Assembly (NCBI GenBank): GCA_026018925.1
Contig: JAKSZU010000013.1
Span: 80,881,791-80,945,790 of the forward strand
Origin: Tupaia tana
Taxonomy: Eukaryota > Chordata > Mammalia > Scandentia > Tupaiidae
Direction of reading: 5' to 3'
DNA: 64,000 nt
Positions 57,196 through 64,000 of the stretch are shown piece by piece. The notes beneath the pieces were generated by a model. The model ran no database searches, was not told where the DNA came from, and saw only the letters and a program-made list of their open reading frames with translations. Each line of letters opens with the position of its first letter. Within the stretch, counting starts at the first letter, position 1. Position numbers and translations under genes: made by a program.

Positions 57196-58315
57196 ACTTT
57201 GGTAATACTGAGGGATTCTGCTCCTAAAACCCATTCTGGTTTTTCTGGTTATAAATCAAATCCCCAGTGACTCACAATGCTGCCCCTAACATGGAGCTCA
57301 GGACAGACAACCTCCCTTTGAATAATTAGATGGATACATAATCACAAAATTGATGCTTTTTTGCTTTTACAATTTTTTAAAATACTTTCTCTAACAAAAC
57401 CTACCCATGAACCTTCCTCTGACCCCTATCCAAGGGGTGCTGAGCCACTGTCAGAACAAAGCTCAACATGGTCCGCCATTCCACGGACACTTCCCTCGTC
57501 CAAGTCATCCCCACAGTGTTTACCAACCTCAGCCACTGTACCACTTAGAAAATCTCACAAGTACCAGTTCGCACTTGCTTCTGATCCTAGGGCCCAAGAA
57601 TACCACAGTTCTTGGATGGAGAGTCATTGTGACAGTGACTCAACCCAAAACTCAAAAGTGAATTTCCACTACCACAAGACCCAACTTGATGGGAATTTGG
57701 GGTGTTGGCCTGACATACCAATCCGAGGAACGTGACTTTTTACTTAAGCCTAGTCACTAACATCACACATAAGCCACCAAAATAATTGTGTTATGTTCCC
57801 AGCTATTTGTGATGAGACATATCAGTGGCAGTTCAGAAAATACTTGTCCTACCTCTTGGTACTTAATTTTGGTTTTAAACCAAAGCCACAGAAGACATTT
57901 CATGTGCAGGGCATCTCACGTGCCTGGGGATCCCACATGTTTTGTGAGTACATTTTTCACTTAAGCAGAAGCCCATGTGAGGTCTTCTTTGCTTCCTAAA
58001 GCTCAGGAAACTATCTCACAGGATCTCTGAAGAACAAGTCTGGCTCTGATTCCGACTTTCCATCTAGTATACATGACTATCTGTTGGCCTCCCTCATCTT
58101 GGCCCTCATCAGTCATTCTGCCACACCAACCCCTCCACCCCAGATCATAAGACACCTTAGAGGAGGAATTTACCTTTTTTCCATCTCTATGATGTGTGTA
58201 TAGTAAGAGTGAACCCACATTGATTAATATGTATGAGTAATTCAAGTTATTTACTTCAAAAAACACTATTAAGAGATTAACCTAATTATAAGATAAATAA
58301 GCTATATTATCATAT
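57196..58315. other. No recognisable feature
   Basis: Unassigned 1.1 kb. Frames of up to 124 codons at 57361-57735 show no motif. Confidence 0.35.
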
Positions 58316-58458
58316 ATGAAGGGTCTTCAGAAAGTTCATGAAAAGTGCAAATTATGAAAAAAATTATGAATGGATTTTAAAAATGTTTACAATCACATTA
58401 ATTTGTACTTTAATTCCATTTTCCTACAAATTTTCTGAAGTACCCTCATATACATGAA
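58316..58458 (+). mobile_element. Mariner-type MITE, intact
   Basis: Left TATATGAAGGGTCTTCAGAA and right GAAGTACCCTCATATA are imperfect terminal inverted repeats bounded by TA. The interior is AT-rich and non-coding. It is related to the copy at 30068-30478. Confidence 0.75.
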
Positions 58459-58841
58459 TATAAAATTAATATCAAGTACTAGGAAATCTCTAATGTAAAA
58501 TCTTCCAGAAAAATCTTACCTTATTTTAGAAAAGAATCGTACACACACATGTACACACACTCACATACACATACCGTCCATGGATAAAATTTAGTCTTTG
58601 TCTTCTTTTTTCACAGTTCTCTTTTCACCTTATTTGTGCTTCCTTAATTCTTATCAATAGACATGTGAAATGTACCTTTCAGTGACAAACCTCTTAAACA
58701 AGAATGAGTCCTCCTTAGGTCTCTTTTCTGGGAAGGGCAGCATACACGTACTCCAAGGGCTGGGATAAGGGACTAAAAATCCTAGCTGGATCACATCCAA
58801 TTCAGACTCCTCCTTGCCAGTGGATAAAGAAGTCTATATTC
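58459..58841. other. Unassigned, with a CA-rich stretch at 58538-58575
   Basis: Degenerate ACACAC/CATACAC repeat; otherwise nothing recognised. Confidence 0.45.
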
Positions 58842-59123
58842 CTGAAGGACTTTTTTAGTTTTTGTTTGTTTGTTGTCATAAGGCACATATGCTCACTGGA
58901 GAGAAACAGAGAGAAGAAATGTGAGAAAGTACCCCCAAGGGTAGATGGCCATGCCACAATTCCTTCTCCTCCATTCTCCTCTTGGAATTTTGGGTACACA
59001 CACACACACATGCTCCCAGCCTGATTTTCAAGCTGCCAGGTCCAGGACTTGAACCATGGTCAACCATGTGGGAGTCCAGAGACTTAACCACTATGTCACC
59101 TGCTGACCCTCTGAAGGGCTTTT
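58842..59123 (-). mobile_element. tRNA-SINE, older, with target-site duplication
   Basis: CTGAAGGACTTTT at 58842-58854 repeats with one mismatch at 59111-59123. Antisense copy from GTCATAAGGCACATATGCTC to ATGTCACCTGCTGACCC. Confidence 0.93.
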
Positions 59124-59925
59124 AAAATCCAAAAGGCAGCTCAAAAGAAAGGAGTGCCACCCTGTAAAAATGACTAGTGTACAGTGTATTATGTACTTAA
59201 GCACAAATATCACAAAACAAGCGACAAGTAAAGTACCAACCACACCAACCCTTCCACCCTAGATCACAAGAGACTCTGTGGCTCTGGTATTAACTACCAA
59301 CCACTCCTCACCAGGAAGCTTACCAGATCTCTAGACAACCGTGGTTTTGACTCCCCCTTTCTGTGAAGTCCTGCTTTTTCTCTTCTACTGACCTCCTCTT
59401 TGCCCATGTGAGGGAACTTCCAGAGAGTCTGCCTACTTGCCCCAGAGCTAACACAAATCCTGCAGAAAATTCTCTGTCTCCTGTCTTCAGTTACTTGCAG
59501 CTAAGGCTCTTTTTAAAGAAATAACTGGGTAACTCAGCCATGGCAAATTCTGGACTTTTCTGTATCAGTCTGGAAAGTTTCTTCAGGTAGCAAACTGGGA
59601 ACTGGGACAGTTCATAGAGTTGCCTCATTAACTTTTCACCTTCTAGGGAGCAAAGATACTCCACTGCCTGACCATCCAGTGTCCTGCAATCATCATTTCA
59701 TGTATTTCTGTCTGGTTTGGGGGAGTTATTTTGGCAGGAAGATAAATCCAGTCCCTATTCTACCTTGGCTAAAAGGAGACAGCCTTTGTTCATTTTTAAA
59801 ACCAAGTCCCAAATAAGATAAAATAAAACAAACTACAGGCCATATGGATAGATGAGAGCTAGACAGACAGATAGACAGATCTGAGATCAAATAAACTTGC
59901 TAAGATATCTGTAGAACCTATTTTG
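59124..59925. other. No recognisable feature
   Basis: Unassigned 0.8 kb. Confidence 0.4.
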
Positions 59926-60136
59926 AGTTTTTTTTTTTTTTTGAGAGGTTTTTGCTATAGGGCACGTGTGCTCGCCAGAAAGACAGAGAGAGACAGAGAG
60001 ATAGAAAGCGAGAAATCACCCCCCAGGGGAGATGGCCACACCCAGTGTAAGTTTAAGCCACTGGGTCCAGGACTTGAACTGCGGTCAACTACATGGGAAT
60101 CCAGCGACATAGCCATTACACCAACTGCTGGTCCCC
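59926..60136 (-). mobile_element. tRNA-SINE with internal deletion
   Basis: Antisense copy in which GATGGCCACACCCAGTGTAA joins the middle directly to the head, so about 60 bases of body are missing. Confidence 0.95.
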
Positions 60137-60688
60137 CTAAAACATTCTTAAGTCTTCTCTCTTGTAGTGGAAGGCCGATACTCAACCATTCTTCCTACCT
60201 GAGAAAGTCAGGCCCATCCCACCCAGTCCAGAACGTAATAGCATCCGCTGAGTATTACTGTCTAGCCCAGGCTCTGTCCTCTACCTCATTCTGACAGTTC
60301 CTTTTCATGCTTCTCCTGGGTGTTTTGCCTCCTTGGCGGAGAATACCCAGCTCTAAGACTGTTCGTAAGGGTGAGCTTTGTGCTTCTTGGTTTTTAGTTT
60401 TGTTTTGTTTTCCTTTCCAGTTCTTATTTGACAAATATTTATGTATCCTATTTTTGCTCATATTGTGGCTCTCTTTAGCATATGATATGTTTTTAATTGT
60501 ATTAAAACAAAATCCCTAATTTATACCAGCAAACGAAGACACCATCTACTCTGTGGATCTTGTGGTCTCAGCTCTCCTTTTCCCAAGTCTTGCTTCCTTA
60601 GGAGGTCCTGTACTATTTTCCTCTAGGGCAAACGGTCCTCATCTACCTCTGCTTCATATCTGAGCTCCTTGGCTCACAGGCTGGCTCA
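60137..60688. other. Unassigned, upstream of candidate promoter
   Basis: No repeat recognised. Confidence 0.4.
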
Positions 60689-60743
60689 GGAAATTCCCGG
60701 ATCCCCAAGCAGTCAGACAGACTCAAAGGGAGTATATAAAAGG
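60689..60743 (+). promoter_or_regulatory. Candidate promoter: NF-kB-like site and TATA box
   Basis: GGAAATTCCC at 60689-60698 fits the NF-kB consensus. TATATAAAAGG at 60733-60743 is a strong TATA box. Together with the ATG and splice donor downstream, they would place a start site near 60765. No transcription evidence is available. Confidence 0.4.
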
Positions 60744-60949
60744 AACAGAGCAGTAAGACCTGACCAAAAGGCAGGTGGTGATTCCTGGCTATTCTTTGTC
60801 GCTGTGCTCTTGAGTCACACAAGTTTCACCATTTAGTCCTACGTTATTTCTTTTCCCATTTTCTGCTACACTGACCTTTGCAAATACAAGAGCCACTGCA
60901 GGTGTGTTTCATTCCAGCCAACTGCTAGACCTACAGACAGCTCTTCAAA

Positions 60950-60967
60950 ATGTCTTTGCCCTTTCAG
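60950..60967 (+). CDS. Candidate first coding exon, six codons, gene unidentified
   Basis: ATG TCT TTG CCC TTT CAG (MSLPFQ) is followed at once by the donor GTAAGA at 60968. A purine sits at position -3 (AAAATGT). The roughly 185 bases between the presumed start site near 60765 and this ATG contain no other ATG, which supports a real 5' UTR. If genuine, the rest of the gene lies to the right, probably beyond the window, because I see no partner exon before 64000. I do not recognise the gene. A chance arrangement of TATA, ATG and GTAAGA remains possible. Confidence 0.35.
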
Positions 60968-61225
60968 GTAAGAGGTGTTACATTACTCCCACCTTTCAGA
61001 GGAAAGAGATTTAATAGGGTGGCCAACTGTTTTGGTTTTCCCAGGACTGAAGGGGTTTTCAGGAGTCAGGATTATTAGTTCTGAAACCAGATGGTCTCAT
61101 ACAAATTAGGATAAATTGATCACCCCAGACATCCTGATGAATGCCATATGATGAATGCCGTATCACTTGTGACTTCCTTTAACAATGATCACCAATTATA
61201 GAAAAAAGATGACCAATTCAAAAAG

Positions 61226-61474
61226 TTAAACACAATTAGGGCTGGCCCCATAGCCTAGTGGTAAGTGAACAGTAAAGTTCAAATCCCAGCGCCAACAGCT
61301 TGAAAAACATTCCACGCATGCCTGAGTATGTGCCAAAACTGATAGGAGGGAAAATGGGGGAAAAGGGGTTTGGAGTGTGACCACACCCCTTTATGGGTTG
61401 CCTTTTCTCTCTTTCTCTCTCTCTCTCCCCTTCCTCCCTCCCTTTGTTCTCTCTCTTATGCACTCTTTGGTAAT

Positions 61475-61507
<33 letters not shown>

Positions 61508-61516
61508 AAGTACAAT
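61226..61516 (+). mobile_element. tRNA-SINE, distinct old subfamily
   Basis: TTAAACACAAT at 61226-61236 recurs with two mismatches at 61506-61516. The head GGGCTGGCCCCATAGCCTAG differs from the young GGGACCAGCAG head, and the tail is A30 after TTTGGTAATC. Confidence 0.9.
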
Positions 61517-61664
61517 CATATCCAGAAGTAAATATTCCTAAGCACTGATTTGCCTAAGTACTGATAATCTGAATGAACAAAAAAAGGCAGTTTGGTAAAC
61601 ATTGTTAGATGTCTTTAAACACTTTTATACCTGTTTTTCAAAGTATTTCACAGTTTTAAAAATA

Positions 61665-61956
61665 TTTTTATTCCTTTGTGGGACCAGCAGTTAGCGTAAT
61701 GGCTATGTTGCTGGATTCCCACGTAGTCGACCGCTGTTCGCATCCTGGACTCAGTGGTTTAAAACTCACGCCGGGCGCGTGTGCGTGCGTGTCCAAGATC
61801 CCAAGAGGAGAATGGAGGAGAAGGGATTGCGGTGTGGCCATCCCCCCTGGGGGGTGATTTCCTGCTTTCTGTCTCTCTGTCTCTCTCTGACTGGCGAGCG
61901 CACGCGCCCTATAGCAAAAACCTCTCAAAAAATATATATTTTTTTTATTCCTTTGT
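61665..61956 (+). mobile_element. Young tRNA-SINE with 15-bp target-site duplication
   Basis: TTTTTATTCCTTTGT at 61665-61679 and 61942-61956. Full sense copy with CCCCCCTGGGGGG and GCGCCCTATAGCAAAAACCT. Confidence 0.96.
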
Positions 61957-62911
61957 TACTATTTTGTTCGCATACATGACTCCTTTTTCTCCTATGATTT
62001 TAAGAGGGGAACTTTGGCACCACTTTAATGGCCAATAGATGAAATGCTTAAAAACTTACTGCCTGAATTACAAACGTTTTGTTTTATTCCAAAAATGTCA
62101 GAAATTCATTTTGTAGGAAAATGACATGTGCATATATGCTAGTTATAAAACTACTAACATATAAACATATATTCTATCCAGGTATAGACACATTAACAAT
62201 TATTTCTACATTCACAAACTAGAAGGAAATAAGTATTGTTGGCAATACTTATTTCTGAGCAAGTGGAATATGAACTTTGGTTCATTTTTATTTGTCTATA
62301 ATTCTAATCTTTGTGTAATACATATGAATAAAAACAAATAATTTTTAGACAAATATATGGAATTTGGAATTTTGTGAGCTTGGAGACTTCATTTTCCCTC
62401 TTAAAATTTTTGTAACTTTTCCTTATGCTTACCCTCTTACTGGGCTGTAATTTTATTTTATAGATAGTAGAAAGGACATTCAATTTATTTCAACTAATCC
62501 CTTATTTTTCCCACTTAAGTTCTTCCAATTAATCCTCTATTATTGGTTACTTAATTTTTCCAATGAATTGCCTAACACCAGATATACAGGTTATTTCAGC
62601 TTTACTTTGTCACAAATAGGAAAGCAAAAAAAGTACAAAATCAGGCTTATAATGCACCACTATTAGACTTATTTGGGAAAAAAAATAATGATTGCAAAAT
62701 TTTCATTTTTTACCAAATCTTCATTTCAGCCACATCACTGTGCTGGTCAACACTCATTCATCAAACAGCTTTGGCCACCATCTTTTCAGTCATATCACCT
62801 GGAATCCTAGCACATGAATATTCTCAACTGGATTGGTCTGAGAAGTATTTCATGATGGGTAAAGTCTTTTTACAAGTTAAATGAGAAATAGTGATTGACC
62901 GTTTTAAAAAA
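61957..62911. other. Unassigned, with a 13-bp-stem inverted repeat at 62226-62255
   Basis: AT-rich sequence; the hairpin is the only structure seen. Confidence 0.45.
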
Positions 62912-62940
62912 TAATTAGAATAATAATAATAATAATAATG
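62912..62940. repeat. (AAT)n microsatellite
   Basis: AATAAT units, slightly imperfect. Confidence 0.9.
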
Positions 62941-63270
62941 ATTGGGGAAAACATAGAAAAGATATTGAATGATGAAGCGGGGAGATTAATGTCTCTGTAT
63001 TGACTGACATGCATGGCATTCCCTTTTGTAAAAGCAATGTAATACACTGTAAAGTTATATGTAATCCAATGTAATATAAAGACGATTATAATGATAATAA
63101 AAAAATGCAAAAAAAAGAATAAAAGAACTAAAAGAGGGGAAGAATAAAGACGTATGTTTAGACAACTGTTACTTTAAAGCTGTCTAGGGCACAGTGGCAC
63201 AGTGTTTAAAGTCGTTGGATCCCACATGGATGAACAGCAGTTCAAGTCCCAGACCTAGTAGCTTGAAAAA

Positions 63271-63528
63271 CTTCTAGCGTAATGGCTATGTCACTGGACT
63301 CCCATGTAGTCAACCACAGTTCAAGTCCCGGACCCAGTGGCTTAAATTCACGCCAGGCACGTGTGTGCGTGCCCAAGATCCCAAGAGAAGAATGGAGGAG
63401 AAGGGAGTGCAGCATGGTTATCACCCCCAGAAGGTGATTTCTCGCTTTCTGTCCCTCTGTCTCTGTCTCTCTGGTGAGCGTACACACCCTATAGTGAAAA
63501 CCTGTCCAAAAAATAAAAAGAAAGAAAA
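63271..63528 (+). mobile_element. tRNA-SINE nested in older SINE
   Basis: Starts at TTCTAGCGTAATGGCTATG, so about ten bases of the head are missing, and ends in an A-rich tail. GAAAAAC on both sides is a possible duplication. Confidence 0.93.
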
Positions 63529-63638
63529 GAAAAACATGCTAGGTACATGTGCATGTGTGCATGCCCAAAATCCCAAAAGGAGAGAGAATTAGAGAAGGGA
63601 TTACAGTTTGACCATCCCTCTCCCAGCAGGGTGCTTTC

Positions 63639-63644
63639 TCACTT

Positions 63645-63689
<45 letters not shown>

Positions 63690-63800
63690 TTCTCTCTCTC
63701 CCTCCCTCCCTCCCTCCCTCCCTCCCTCCCTCCTTCTCCCCTCTTCCCTCTTCCCTCTTCCCTCTTCCTTCTTCCCTCTTCCTCTCTCTCTCTCTTTCTC
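63639..63800. repeat. 160-bp polypyrimidine tract
   Basis: (TC)n, then (CCCT)n, then (CCTCTT)n on the plus strand. It is an expansion of the SINE's own CT stretch. Confidence 0.96.
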
Positions 63801-64000
63801 ACCCCAACAAGTGCATGCACCCTCTGGCAAAAATGTTTTTTTAAAAATCAGAATACTGTCTGATTTTATTGAGCATTCTTGAGAGTATGAGGGACTATAA
63901 ACTATTACAAGGAAACTTCCATCACCTTACTCTTCGCCCTCTCCCTTCCTCTCCCCTATTTGTAGACAACATCCCAGATTAAATGGCCACCATGATGTCT

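Larger units (their letters stand above)
63187..63842 (+). mobile_element. Old tRNA-SINE split by a younger SINE
   Basis: Head at 63187-63270 (GGGCACAGTGGCACAGTGTT, box B GTTCAAGTCC, TAGCTTGAAAAAC) continues at 63529-63842 (CATGCTAGGTACATGTGCAT, CCCAAAATCCCAAAAGGAG, then GCACCCTCTGGCAAAAATG). Confidence 0.9.

Overview
This window is nuclear DNA of a placental mammal. It carries ancient mammal-wide repeats (MIR, L2, MER5A, MER20, MER2-like, MLT1-like), L1 copies of more than one age, a processed ribosomal-protein pseudogene and many microsatellites. There is no operon, CRISPR array or continuous open gene. The signature element is a lineage-specific tRNA-derived SINE of about 255 bp, present here at about 45 loci. 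It has a tRNA-like head with Pol III box A and box B motifs, a body with a C6-T-G6 palindrome, a long polypyrimidine stretch, and a TATAGC-AAAAA-CCTCTC end before the poly-A. It does not look like Alu, B1/B2, CAN-SINE or ruminant tRNA-SINEs. The abundance and structure are compatible with the CYN tRNA-SINEs of colugos (Dermoptera), but that host assignment is from memory and only moderately likely.

Layout. 1-5 kb: a candidate internal coding exon (601-866), then L2, MER5A and MIR relics. 5-31 kb: dense SINE insertions in old L2/MIR/MER sequence, a decayed C2H2 zinc-finger relic (8403-8495), an old L1 fragment (9440-9970) and two truncated young L1 3' ends (19702-20086, 29266-29425). 31.16-37.18 kb: a nearly full-length L1 on the minus strand, with decayed ORF1 and ORF2, split by three later SINEs and itself inserted into an older repeat. 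37-48 kb: SINE-poor, with long L2 fragments, MIRs and simple repeats. 48-54 kb: a SINE-rich block with a 274-bp tandem SINE duplication and, separately, two SINEs stacked at one target site. 54.6-55.6 kb: an RPL6 processed pseudogene splitting a MIR. 55-60 kb: MIR, an MLT1-like LTR and a mariner-type MITE. 60.69-60.97 kb: a possible promoter and first exon (NF-kB-like site, TATA box, ATG, splice donor). 61-64 kb: more SINEs, including one nested in another, and a 160-bp polypyrimidine tract.

Protein-coding content is slight. Two stretches look like exons of unidentified genes (601-866 and about 60765-60967, both plus strand). All other protein-like sequence is retroelement or pseudogene. The SINE body is open in several frames on both strands, so it produces many spurious 60-90 residue reading frames. 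I did not find a new molecular system. The most informative signals are the structure of the SINE family, the nested-insertion chronology, the tandem SINE duplication and the candidate first exon.
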